From assembly GCF_016861975.1 (NCBI RefSeq), contig NZ_BOMB01000028.1:94302-158301 (forward strand): a DNA stretch of 64,000 bases, written 5' to 3'. A program made the position numbers and the translations under genes. The stretch comes from Actinocatenispora rupis. GTDB taxonomy: Bacteria; Actinomycetota; Actinomycetes; Mycobacteriales; Micromonosporaceae. Of this stretch, positions 46,885 to 54,869 are shown in pieces. The notes beneath the pieces were generated by a model that searched no databases, was not told the DNA's origin, and saw only the letters and a program-made list of their open reading frames with translations. Numbering within the stretch: position 1 is the stretch's first letter; every line of letters begins with the position of its first letter.

Positions 46885-48759
46885 TCAGGCGGGCGTGACG
46901 ACGACGTCCGACGCGCGGACGAAGGCGATGCGGTGGCCGAGCTGGATCCGCAGGTACCGCTGGTGGCCGCGGACGACGGTGTGGTCGTCGGGCAGGCTGT
47001 TGTCGATGGTCTTGGCGTAGTAGTAGTCGGTGGCGACGGGCCCACCGTACACATAGGACTGTCCGGAGCCGATGGTGTACGGCAGCGGCGCGAAGCCGGC
47101 GGCCGGGATGTCCGACGGGTACTCGGAGGCGTCGGGGTACGCGACGCCGTAGGTGGCGACGGCGTCGTGCTTCGGCCGTACGACAAGGGTTTCGGTGGGT
47201 TTGCCGGCGCCGCGGTCGGCGAACCAGGCCTTGGCCCCGGCGTACCAGATGGCGGTCCAGCCGGGCTTGCGGTCGGCGACGACGAACTGCTGGCCGGCGC
47301 TGGCCTTGTCGCCCCAGTCGGCGGCGCAGTCGGTGCCGGCGGCGCCGTCCTTGTGGAGGCCGGGATCGCTGAACAGCGGCGCGTCGGGGCTGGGCGCGGT
47401 GCGCAGCCACACGAACGAGCTGGCCTGCGCGGCGACCGGCTGGTGCTGCTCGCAGTCGGTGACCTGCTGGACGTTGTCGGCGAACCGCGGCGCGATCGTC
47501 ACCACGTTGCCGTACGACGGGACGGTCGGCCGGCCGAGCAGCGTCATGAAGTGGTTCCAGTCCCAGAACGGGCCCGGATCCCAGTGCATGGCGGGAATCC
47601 CGGCGGTACTGGTTGCCGGGACGTTGTCGTGGCCGATGATGTGCTGCCGGTCCAGCGGCACGCCGTACCGGGCGGACAGGTAGCGCACCAGCGTGGACGT
47701 CGAGTGGTACAGCCGCTCGGTGTACCAGGTGGCGCCGGCGATCGCGAAGCCCTCCTGCTCGATGCCGACGGAGTGGCTGTTGATGTACCAGTTGCCCGCC
47801 TGCCAGGCGACGTCCTTCGTCGGCACCATCTGCGTCACGTGCCCGTCGCCGGACCGCACCACGTAGTGCGCGCTCACGTACGCGGCGGGGTTGGTGAAGG
47901 TGTCGATGGTGTCGGCGTACGTCTCCTCGGTGTCGTGCAGCACGATCGTGTCGACGCGCTCGTCCTTGGGACGGTCGGCCACGTCGTAGTTGCCGTACGA
48001 CTGCGGGTCCTTCGGGTCGTTGAGCTGGTACGCCGCGGGGATGTAGTCGCAGTCGAGCGAGCGCGGGCACTCCGCCTTCGGCGTCGCGCTCTCGGCCCGC
48101 AGGCCCAACCGGTGCGGCGGCGCGGTGTCCGGGCGTACGGCGGGGTCGGCTTCGACGCGGACGTGCTGGCCGTCGGTGGTGTCGGCGGACGCGCCGCCGG
48201 TGATCGTGCCGTACACGTCGTCGGCGAACTCGGTGGCGCCGGCGGTGGTGCCCGACTCGGAGTAGCGCGCGACCGCGGCGTACCACCCGCCGACGGTGCC
48301 GGGGGTGCCGAGCGCCTTCGCGTAGTGCGCGAGCAGCGCCGCGCCGGCCCGGATGTTGGTCACGTCGTCACGCTCGACCCGCGACACCGGCGCCCCGATC
48401 AACCCCGCCGCGGTACGCGCGGTGTGCAGCGCGGGCGAGTCCGGCGGCGGCGTGCCGTCACCGCGCTGCCCCAGCGCGCTCCGCGGCACGTCGGTCAACG
48501 CCATCGGCCCGTACGCCCCGGAGGTGCTGGGCGCGCCGCCGTGCGCCTCCCACCGCGTCTCCTGGTACGACACGGCGAGCAGCACCGGCGCCGGTACGCC
48601 GAACTCGCGTGCCGCGGCGGTGAACGCCGCCTGCCGGTGGTCCCGACCGGACCCCGCGTACGCCGGGGGCGCGGTCAGCGCCGCACCCAACAGACCCACC
48701 GTGGCCGCCCCCGCGACCGCCGTACCGATCCGCACGAGACACCTCCGCATGCCCGTCAT
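46885..48759 (-). CDS. Secreted N-acetylmuramoyl-L-alanine amidase (Amidase_2), paralogue 2
   Basis: 624 residues, same architecture as the neighbour: signal peptide (VGLLGAALTAPPAYA), a transglycosylase-like part with SYQETRWEAHGG, then amidase_2 with LHDTEETYADT (first His), AGNWYINSHSVGIEQEG, HIIGHDNVPA (second His) and DPGPFWDWNH, then the same C-terminal repeats. The two proteins share long blocks, e.g. QAGNWYIN-HS-GIE-EGFA and RYG-PLDRQHIIGHDN. The start could be ATG 48759 or ATG 48750; the first is used. A tandem duplication is the simplest origin. Both are presumably exported wall hydrolases. Confidence 0.9.
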   Translation of the reverse strand: MTGMRRCLVRIGTAVAGAATVGLLGAALTAPPAYAGSGRDHRQAAFTAAAREFGVPAPVLLAVSYQETRWEAHGGAPSTSGAYGPMALTDVPRSALGQRGDGTPPPDSPALHTARTAAGLIGAPVSRVERDDVTNIRAGAALLAHYAKALGTPGTVGGWYAAVARYSESGTTAGATEFADDVYGTITGGASADTTDGQHVRVEADPAVRPDTAPPHRLGLRAESATPKAECPRSLDCDYIPAAYQLNDPKDPQSYGNYDVADRPKDERVDTIVLHDTEETYADTIDTFTNPAAYVSAHYVVRSGDGHVTQMVPTKDVAWQAGNWYINSHSVGIEQEGFAIAGATWYTERLYHSTSTLVRYLSARYGVPLDRQHIIGHDNVPATSTAGIPAMHWDPGPFWDWNHFMTLLGRPTVPSYGNVVTIAPRFADNVQQVTDCEQHQPVAAQASSFVWLRTAPSPDAPLFSDPGLHKDGAAGTDCAADWGDKASAGQQFVVADRKPGWTAIWYAGAKAWFADRGAGKPTETLVVRPKHDAVATYGVAYPDASEYPSDIPAAGFAPLPYTIGSGQSYVYGGPVATDYYYAKTIDNSLPDDHTVVRGHQRYLRIQLGHRIAFVRASDVVVTPA

Positions 48760-48833
48760 GTCGGACAGCGCAGATTACCCCGGGGCGACCCTCCGGTACA
48801 GGCCCGGCGCGCGGAACCCGCGCGGCGGTCCGC

Positions 48834-49463
48834 TCACCGGCCGGCGCCGTACAGGTCGGCGCCGCCGGCGACGACCAGGTCGTGCCCGGTGATGAAGCTG
48901 GCGCCGTCGGAGGCCAGGAACGCCACCGCCGCCGCGACGTCCGACGTGGTACCGGTCCGGCCGAGCGGTACGCCCGCCGCCGCCTCCGGCGTCACCCCGT
49001 CGACCGGGCCGGCGCTGACGGCGTTGACGCGGATCCGGCGCGGCGCCAGTTCGAGCGCGAGCGTACGCATCAGGGGGAGCAGGGCGCCGCGGGCGACGGC
49101 GAGCCCGGCGCCGACCGTGAGTACGACGGAGGCGCCGTCGTTGAGCAGCGGCAACGCCCGGCGCAGCGCGAACCAGCTGCCCTTGACCGGGCCGGCGACC
49201 GCCTCGTCGAAGTCACCACTCGCGGCCGTCGCGGCGTCGAGGTACAGCACGTCGAGCGTGCCGAAGCGGGCCCGTACCTCGGCGAGCGCGGTGTCGACGC
49301 CGGCCGGCGTGCGGGTGTCCGCGCGCACCGCGAGCACGCCGGCCGGGACGTCCACGGTGTCCCCGGCGACCATCACCCGGTACCCGCGGCCGCGCAGGAG
49401 TTCCGCCGTCGCCAGGCCGATTCCGCCGGTACCGCCGGTGATCAGGGCCGCGGGTGCGGGCAT
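48834..49463 (-). CDS. SDR-like protein lacking catalytic residues
   Basis: 209 residues. Starts with an intact cofactor motif TGGTGGIG (residues 9-16) and ends like an SDR (ASFITGHDLVVAGGADLYG), but the usual NNAG is YLDAAT, the catalytic Ser position reads VVLTVGAGLA and the Y-x-x-x-K pair is absent (ARGALLPLMRTLALELA). It is also shorter than most SDRs. It may be a pseudoenzyme or a decaying gene. ATG 49463 has no clear ribosome site; a 29-base gap separates it from the DUF6807 gene, so it is likely the last gene of that operon. Confidence 0.75.
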   Translation of the reverse strand: MPAPAALITGGTGGIGLATAELLRGRGYRVMVAGDTVDVPAGVLAVRADTRTPAGVDTALAEVRARFGTLDVLYLDAATAASGDFDEAVAGPVKGSWFALRRALPLLNDGASVVLTVGAGLAVARGALLPLMRTLALELAPRRIRVNAVSAGPVDGVTPEAAAGVPLGRTGTTSDVAAAVAFLASDGASFITGHDLVVAGGADLYGAGR

Positions 49464-49492
49464 GGCGTGCCTCCCCGGCGGTCGGGCCGGGG

Positions 49493-50374
49493 TCACCGGG
49501 CACCGGCCAGCGCCGTCTCGATCCGGTCGCGGTCCCACGTCCCGTCCGCCACCACCACCCGGTACGCCAGCCGCAGCGTCGCGCCCGGTGCCAGCGGCAC
49601 CACGTCGTGGAAGAACGGCGCGGGCGACACCTGCGGAGTCGGCTCGGTACGGACGAACCACGGCACCGACTCCCGCCCCAGCGTGGCGAACACCAACGTC
49701 GACGTACGGTCGACCTCGTCGTGCCGCCCCCGGAACGCCAGCCACTGCGCGTACTCGCCGCGCACCGTGTCGCCGTCCGTACCGTCGCCGCCGAGTCCAC
49801 CGCCGGCCAGTACGGTGCCGCCGATGAAGGACCGCGGCCCGCGCCAGAACATCCCGCCGTACCCGGAGCCGACGAGGCCCTCGGTCCCGGGGCTGCCGAA
49901 CCGGAGCACCGTGCCGCTCACGTTCCGCAGCTCGGATTGGAACGTCAGCGTCCACGCGTCCGCGCCGACCGAGACGCCCAGCTCGCGGCGCTCGGTGACC
50001 CACTCGGCCCCGTCGTACGTGTGCCAGGCGAGGCGTTCGACGAGGCCGTCGCCCGTCACCGCGTCGAAGCCGAGGTGGCGCATGGTTCCGTTGCGCTCCG
50101 GCAGTTCCAGGTAGCCGCGACCGTCCACATAGGTGTGTCCGCCCCACAGGTTCGCCCCGTTGAGGTTCGCCACCGCGAGCTGGATTCCCTTGTGCCACCG
50201 GTGATCGTGCGGCCGGTACCCGGTGACCACGTCACCGGCCAACGTACGCAACGGGTGCAGGTACGGCTTCGGCGACTCGAACGCGGGCACGTCCGGGTCG
50301 AAGACGTACGTGGCGAGATCGGTGCCGTCGTGCCGGAACACGATCCGGTCGGCGAGCGTGTGCGCGTCGGTCAT
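49493..50374 (-). CDS. DUF6807/PmoA-like family protein
   Basis: 293 residues. Contains YLHPLRTLAGDVVTGYRPHDHRWHKGIQLAVANLNGANLWGG, whose P-H-DHRWH-G block is diagnostic of the DUF6807 (PmoA-like) family, a galactose-mutarotase-like sandwich found next to Gfo/Idh/MocA enzymes in sugar loci. Rest: WTLTFQSELRNVSGTVLRFGSPGTEGLVGSGYGGMFWRGPRSFIGG. Its ATG overlaps the TGA of the enolase-superfamily gene (ATGA), so the two are coupled. A cytoplasmic sugar-related activity is inferred; none is proven. Confidence 0.85.
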   Translation of the reverse strand: MTDAHTLADRIVFRHDGTDLATYVFDPDVPAFESPKPYLHPLRTLAGDVVTGYRPHDHRWHKGIQLAVANLNGANLWGGHTYVDGRGYLELPERNGTMRHLGFDAVTGDGLVERLAWHTYDGAEWVTERRELGVSVGADAWTLTFQSELRNVSGTVLRFGSPGTEGLVGSGYGGMFWRGPRSFIGGTVLAGGGLGGDGTDGDTVRGEYAQWLAFRGRHDEVDRTSTLVFATLGRESVPWFVRTEPTPQVSPAPFFHDVVPLAPGATLRLAYRVVVADGTWDRDRIETALAGAR

Positions 50375-51786
50375 CGTCCGTCCACCTCGGTCGGTTGCCA
50401 GTCCACCAGCGGTACGCCGCCCGCCCGGTCCACCACGTCCGGCGTCAGCCCCGTACCGAACGGGGCGCGCAGCACGCTGCCCACCGCGAGCGTCCCGTCC
50501 CGTACCGCGAGGGTCGCGGTGTCGTCGAGGCGGGTGTACAGGTCGGGATGGGCGGCGAGGGTCAGCTCGGCGACCGGGTCCGGGAAGCCGGACAGGCCGC
50601 GGAAGTAGTGGTGGCCGTTGCGTTCCACGTGCGGGATGCCCAGCGTGGCAACGACCGCGAGGTCCTGCGGCAGCGACACCGGGCCCACCGTGGTCAGGTC
50701 CTCGGCGGAGAGCACGCGCCGCTCACCGGCCGCGTTCCGCGCCGCGACCAGGCAGGCGTTCGCGACGCCCGGGAACACGCCCTTGCAGTTCTTGTGGCTG
50801 ATCCCCGCGTACCCGGCGGCGAACGCGGACCGCAGCGCGTCCAGCGTGCCGCCCGACTCGTCCGCCACCACCGGCGGCCGGTCCGGCCACTCGGTCAGGT
50901 CGACGTCGAACGCCACGTCCCGGTGAAGCGGCTGTTCCAGGAACAGCAGCGGCCCGGTCAACTCCGGCGGCAGCGCCGACACGAACTCCCGCAACGGCCC
51001 CACCGACCGGTACTGCTCGTTCCCGTCCAGCGTGTACCGGAACGCCGGCCCCACGTACTCGTCGGCCACGGCGCGGATCCGGCTCAACCGCACCAGATCC
51101 GCGGCCGGGTCACCGGACAGCTTCACCTTCAGGTGCGTCAGCCCGTACGCCCGGACGCAGTCCACCAGCGTCCGCGGCAGCCCGCCGTCGACCGGTGCCG
51201 GATCGTCCGCGGCGGTCAGCGGATCGCCCAACCCCACCGTGTGCCGCAGTACCAACCGGTCCCGCGGCGTACCGAGCAGGGCGGCCGGTTCCGCGCCGGA
51301 CAGCTCCGGATGCACCGCGCCGAGCCGGATCCCGAGCCCACCGTCGCGTACGGCCGCGCCCAGGGTCGTGTCCCGCGCCCGGCAGTACGCGTCCAGCACG
51401 GCCCGTTCGACGAGCGACACGGCGAACCCGGCCAGCAGCGGCGGCCACCGCGCCGTGGTACCGACCGGCACGAGGTCGCGGTGCAGCGCCAGCCACCAGT
51501 CGAACACCGTCGCGCCGGACGACCCCGTCGCGCGCCCGCAGGCGGCCAGCACCGCCGCCCGCAGTTCCACCAGATCCTCGGCGTACGTGGTGGTCGGGTC
51601 CTTCGTGAACCACTTCGGCGGCAGGTTGTCCGCCGCCACCCCCTCGACCCGGTCGCCCGCCACGTCCACCACCGCGCGGACGAACACGTGCGGCATCGCC
51701 GTCATCTCCGCGATCCCGTACCGGAAGGGCATCCGGGCGCGCAACGTCACCGCGTCCGCGCGGACCGACCGGACCGCGACCGTCAC
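50371..51786 (-). CDS. Enolase-superfamily (mandelate racemase-like) enzyme
   Basis: 471 residues. Capping domain followed by a barrel: LKVKLSGD near residue 220, the metal ligand Asp in YTLDGNEQY (about 252), Glu in FLEQPL (about 283), the third acid in VADESGGT (about 308), and ISHKNCKGVF further on with Lys in the position of the general base. This is a plausible complete metal site. Substrate is probably an acid sugar or related alpha-hydroxy acid. The GTG 51786 overlaps the TGA of the oxidoreductase (GTGA); upstream in-frame starts have no support. The central gene of the three coupled catabolic genes. Confidence 0.85.
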   Translation of the reverse strand: MTVAVRSVRADAVTLRARMPFRYGIAEMTAMPHVFVRAVVDVAGDRVEGVAADNLPPKWFTKDPTTTYAEDLVELRAAVLAACGRATGSSGATVFDWWLALHRDLVPVGTTARWPPLLAGFAVSLVERAVLDAYCRARDTTLGAAVRDGGLGIRLGAVHPELSGAEPAALLGTPRDRLVLRHTVGLGDPLTAADDPAPVDGGLPRTLVDCVRAYGLTHLKVKLSGDPAADLVRLSRIRAVADEYVGPAFRYTLDGNEQYRSVGPLREFVSALPPELTGPLLFLEQPLHRDVAFDVDLTEWPDRPPVVADESGGTLDALRSAFAAGYAGISHKNCKGVFPGVANACLVAARNAAGERRVLSAEDLTTVGPVSLPQDLAVVATLGIPHVERNGHHYFRGLSGFPDPVAELTLAAHPDLYTRLDDTATLAVRDGTLAVGSVLRAPFGTGLTPDVVDRAGGVPLVDWQPTEVDGR

Positions 51787-52856
51787 ACCGCACCCCACCA
51801 CGACGCGTAGAACGGGTCGCCCGGCCCGACCGAACCGCGCGCCACCGGTGCCCCCGTCGCCGCCGACTTGTACAGGCACGTCACGAACTCCGTGGTACGC
51901 CGGGCATCCGTCGCCGTGTGCTCCGGCGGCCGACCCGCCCGCATCGCCGCGACGATCCCCGCCAGCTGTGTCCGCTGCGTCGCCGGTACCTCCTCGGGCA
52001 CGGTGTCCCAGCCCGGTTCCGTCGGCGGTACGTCCGGCGCCGGCGTGAACGTCCAGTCCGCGTTGCGGTAGCCGTACAGGTGGCGCAGCTCGACGCTGGC
52101 CCGCCGGCAGTCCAGCCGCAGGTACGACTCCTGGCTCGCGGACACCACGCTGTTCACCACCGACGCCTGCGCACCCGACCCGAACGTCACGTGCGCCAGC
52201 GACACGTCCTCCGTCTCGATCTCACGGTCCACAGTGGACACCCGCGCGCTCACCTCGCGCCAGTCCGGCCACAACCACAACAACAGATCGATCCCGTGTA
52301 CGCCCTGCGTCACCGTCGCCCCGCCCAGCTCCGTGTCCCGCCGACCCCGCCACGGCACCGCGTAGTACTCGGCCCCGCGGTACCAGGTGGTCTGGCACAG
52401 CGCCAGCAACGGCGCGCCCAGCGTCCCCGCCCGCAACAGCCCGCGTACGTGCGTCGCGCCGCTGCCAGCCCGCCACTGGAACACCGGCGCGCAGTACCGC
52501 CCGGTCGCGCGCTCGGCCGCCAGGATCGCGTCGTGGTCCGCCAACGACCCCGCCACCGGCTTCTCGCAGTACACCCAGGCGCCCGCGCGCAACGCCGCCA
52601 CCGCCAGCTCCGGGTGCGTCGACGACGGCGTACACACCAGCACCAGGTCCGGCTCCTCGATCCGCAGCAACTCCGCCGGATCGTCGTAACTGGCCGCGAT
52701 CCCGTACGTCCCCGCGAACGTCGCCGCCCGCTCCGCGTCGGCGTCCGCCACCGCCACCAGGTCCAGCTCGTCCTCCAACGCCCGCACCGCTGGTACGTGC
52801 GCGTCCGCGGCGATGCTGCCCGCGCCGATGATCGCCGTCCGGTACCGCAGTCCCAT
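51783..52856 (-). CDS. Gfo/Idh/MocA family oxidoreductase
   Basis: 357 residues. Rossmann domain IIGAGSIAADAHVPAV (NAD site), VCTPSSTHPELAV, then the catalytic Lys in YCEKPVAG (about residue 94) and the C-terminal substrate domain with GGATVTQGVHGIDLLLWL, where the His/Asp pair lies. Enzymes of this family oxidise sugars, cyclitols or sugar acids. ATG 52856 has GAGGAGG. First gene of the coupled set; two operator-like sites precede it and a GntR/LacI-type regulator lies upstream on the same strand. Sugar transporter genes are not seen near. Confidence 0.9.
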   Translation of the reverse strand: MGLRYRTAIIGAGSIAADAHVPAVRALEDELDLVAVADADAERAATFAGTYGIAASYDDPAELLRIEEPDLVLVCTPSSTHPELAVAALRAGAWVYCEKPVAGSLADHDAILAAERATGRYCAPVFQWRAGSGATHVRGLLRAGTLGAPLLALCQTTWYRGAEYYAVPWRGRRDTELGGATVTQGVHGIDLLLWLWPDWREVSARVSTVDREIETEDVSLAHVTFGSGAQASVVNSVVSASQESYLRLDCRRASVELRHLYGYRNADWTFTPAPDVPPTEPGWDTVPEEVPATQRTQLAGIVAAMRAGRPPEHTATDARRTTEFVTCLYKSAATGAPVARGSVGPGDPFYASWWGAV

Positions 52857-52897
52857 GTGCCCTCCTCGGCGCCCGGCTGGTCGAGCTGCGCGTGGAC

Positions 52898-52980
52898 ATT
52901 AAAGCGTTAACCCTGCCCGCGACACAAGGGCCGTGATGGGTCTCGTACTGGAAAGCGGTTGCTCCTTAAACCTTTAACGC
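52898..52980. promoter_or_regulatory. Two putative GntR/LacI operator sites
   Basis: ATTAAAGCGTTAA (52898-52910) and TTAAACCTTTAACGC (52966-52980, reverse orientation). GCGTTAA is common to both and to the site at 54553. They lie 42-124 bases before the oxidoreductase start. Confidence 0.6.
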
Positions 52981-53007
52981 ATCATTCGCCCGCCCCGACG
53001 CCGCGGT

Positions 53008-53020
53008 GTCCACAGTGGAC
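53008..53020. repeat. 13-bp palindrome GTCCACAGTGGAC
   Basis: One of four exact copies in the window (others: 21880-21892, 38849-38861, 52227-52239; the sequence reads GTCCACTGTGGAC on the other strand). Here it is extended to a perfect 19-bp palindrome (53005-53023). Near matches at 7152, 15095, 23155, 26376, 56704. The other exact copies lie inside coding sequences. Confidence 0.75.
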
Positions 53021-53190
53021 ACCCACCCCGGAGCACGGTTCGCCGTACCGATCCTGCACGGCCCACGCGGGTCGGAGTACCGGAATCGATTCGTGCGCAA
53101 GCACCTCGCCACCCGCACCGGGAGCCGCCAGCGTCAGACTGGTCGGTGCCGGGGGGCGTGCCGGCGCACGGAACGGATGGTGCAGCGGGC

Positions 53191-53230
53191 GAGACCGCCG
53201 ACCCGGATCCGGCTCCGGGTCGGCGGTCTC
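53191..53230 (-). terminator. Terminator hairpin of the GntR/LacI regulator gene
   Basis: GAGACCGCCGACCCGG with a perfect 16-base mate and an 8-base loop; 72 bases past the stop of the regulator gene at 53302. Confidence 0.65.
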
Positions 53231-53301
53231 GGTCGCCGGCGGGTGTACGGATCCGGCCCGGCTTCCGCGCACGGCGGACGTGCGCGGTGCGTACCGGGGG
53301 A

Positions 53302-54438
53302 TCAGGCGGTGCCACCGACCACGGCGCGCAGGTAGCCGGAGGCGGCGTCGCGGGTGTGTACGCCGGTGGGCAGCGTGACGTGGCGCGGGCCGTCGGTGGC
53401 GCCCGCCGCGCGCTCGGCGAGCAGGCGCATCGCGGTCACGCCCATCTCCCGCGACGGCAGTTCGGCCGTCACCGCGGTCAGCCCGAGCAGGTCGAACGGG
53501 CCGGCGTCGTCCATCCCGGCGAGTTCGACGTCACCGGGCACGGTACGGCCGAGTGCGACGAGGTCCTTCGCCGCCGCGGCCACCACGTACCCGTTGGCGC
53601 AGAGGGCGGCGGTCGGCGGCTCGGCCGACTCCAGCGCCGTACGCAGCAGGCCCAGGCGCGCCGCCGCCGGCTGCCCGAGGTACGGCCGGAGCGCGGTGAA
53701 CTGCGGGCTGATCGGCAGGCCGGCCTCGCGCAGCGCCTGCACGTGCCCCGTCAGCCGGTCCTGCACGCTCGTCACCTGCGTCTCGCTCCACAGCGTGACG
53801 ATCCGCTCGTGCCCCGCGTCGATCAGGTGCCGCGTCAGCTGGTACCCGATGGCGAAGTTGTCGACGACCACCGCGTCCGTCGGGATGTCCGTGCGGTAGC
53901 GGTCGACGAGTACGAGCGGGATGCCACGGCGCTGCGCCTCGCTCAGCAACGCCGAGTTGTGCAGCCCCTCCACCGGGTACAGCACGATGCCGGTGACACC
54001 CGAGTCCATCGCCTCCCGCAGCGCGCCTGCCTCCCGTTCCGGCGACGCCAGTACGTCCGGGCGTGCCGTGTCCGTCAGGTACATGCGCAGGCCCAGCTCC
54101 GCGCAGACCGACTCCACCCCACTGACCACATTGGACACATGCGCGCCCGGCAGGCCGTGCACGATGCAGGCGACCGCGCGCACCGGCGCCACCCCCGCCG
54201 TACGCTCCGGCTGGTCCGCCACGAACGTCCCGCGCCCCTGCCGGCGGACCAACAACCCCTCCGCCACCAGGTCGTTCAGCGCCTTCACCGCCGTCGTCGT
54301 ACTCACCCCGTACCGCTCGCACAGCTCCCGCTGCGTCACGAACGGACTACCCGGCTCGTACTCCCCGCGGGCCACCGCGGCACGCAACTCCGCCTTGATC
54401 CGCTGGTACAGCGGGGCGCCGCGGCCGTCACCGGCCAT
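53302..54438 (-). CDS. GntR-type HTH / LacI-type sugar-binding regulator
   Basis: 378 residues. N-terminal GntR winged helix (LYQRIKAELRAAVARGEYEPGSPFVTQRELCERYGVSTTTAVKALNDLVAEGLLVRRQGRGTFV) joined to a periplasmic-binding-protein-like domain (residues about 85-375: IVLVDRYRTDIPTDAVVVDNFAIGYQLTRHLIDAGHERI, and GMDDAGPFDLLGLTAV). This is the AraR-like arrangement: the effector is normally a sugar. ATG 54438 has GGGGGG upstream. A GCGTTAA site lies 115 bases upstream. It likely represses the coupled sugar-enzyme genes downstream and itself. Confidence 0.9.
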   Translation of the reverse strand: MAGDGRGAPLYQRIKAELRAAVARGEYEPGSPFVTQRELCERYGVSTTTAVKALNDLVAEGLLVRRQGRGTFVADQPERTAGVAPVRAVACIVHGLPGAHVSNVVSGVESVCAELGLRMYLTDTARPDVLASPEREAGALREAMDSGVTGIVLYPVEGLHNSALLSEAQRRGIPLVLVDRYRTDIPTDAVVVDNFAIGYQLTRHLIDAGHERIVTLWSETQVTSVQDRLTGHVQALREAGLPISPQFTALRPYLGQPAAARLGLLRTALESAEPPTAALCANGYVVAAAAKDLVALGRTVPGDVELAGMDDAGPFDLLGLTAVTAELPSREMGVTAMRLLAERAAGATDGPRHVTLPTGVHTRDAASGYLRAVVGGTA

Positions 54439-54552
54439 CGAAGTACCCCCCGAAACGCGCACCCATGAAGTGCTCCTCACCGATCTTCGACGCGCCAAAC
54501 CGGGCCCGGGACGCGTCGAACAGTATCGCCCAGCCTCGGGACGCCATCGCTT

Positions 54553-54572
54553 GATGCGTTAATACGACGTTA
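54553..54572. promoter_or_regulatory. Operator-like site upstream of the GntR/LacI gene
   Basis: GATGCGTTAATACGACGTTA, sharing GATGCGTTAA with the reverse of the site at 52966. Supports autoregulation. Confidence 0.55.
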
Positions 54573-54680
54573 CCGAGGCGGGTGGAGAGGTGGGGCGGTA
54601 CCCCGGCGATCGGGGGTTGATGGGGTGTGGGCGTGTGGCTGGGAGGAGGGTGTGCGGCGGTGACTTGGGTGCGGCACGGC

Positions 54681-54717
54681 GGTGGGGCCCGGTGCGATGA
54701 CCGGGCCCCACCTTTTT
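54681..54717 (+). terminator. Rho-independent terminator with T tract
   Basis: GGTGGGGCCCGGT, 6-base loop, ACCGGGCCCCACC, then TTTTT. It reads in the plus direction although no plus-strand gene is upstream; it may guard against read-through into copy C or the peptidase region. Confidence 0.6.
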
Positions 54718-54800
54718 GTTCAACAATTGAACAATCGAGATTGTCCAATTGTGTCATTGTTCAATTGTTGAACAGTGGCATTGTCCAATTGTTGAACAAT
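54716..54800 (+). repeat. AT-rich palindromic repeat, copy C
   Basis: 85 bases. Ends TTGTTCAACAATTGAACAAT and its 20-base inverted mate with one mismatch. CAATTGTTGAACA occurs twice (54762, 54786), and the 19-mer CAATTGTGTCATTGTTCAA is shared with copy B in the same orientation. Lies directly after the terminator hairpin. Confidence 0.85.
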
Positions 54801-54869
54801 AGGGTGTGGCCGTCGTTCGGCGCCACGCACGACCGGCGCCCAACCCAAGTCGCCCACACCCCAGCACCC

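Larger units (their letters stand above)
52857..53301. other. Regulatory gap upstream of the sugar-enzyme operon
   Basis: 445 bases, no gene. Holds two GCGTTAA-type sites (52898 and 52966), the palindrome at 53005-53023 and a 16-bp perfect hairpin at 53191-53230. Confidence 0.7.
54439..54869. other. Gap between GntR/LacI regulator and S53 peptidase genes
   Basis: 431 bases. Contains the regulator promoter and operator site (54553), a T-tract terminator hairpin (54681-54717) and AT-rich repeat copy C (54716-54800). No gene. Confidence 0.7.
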
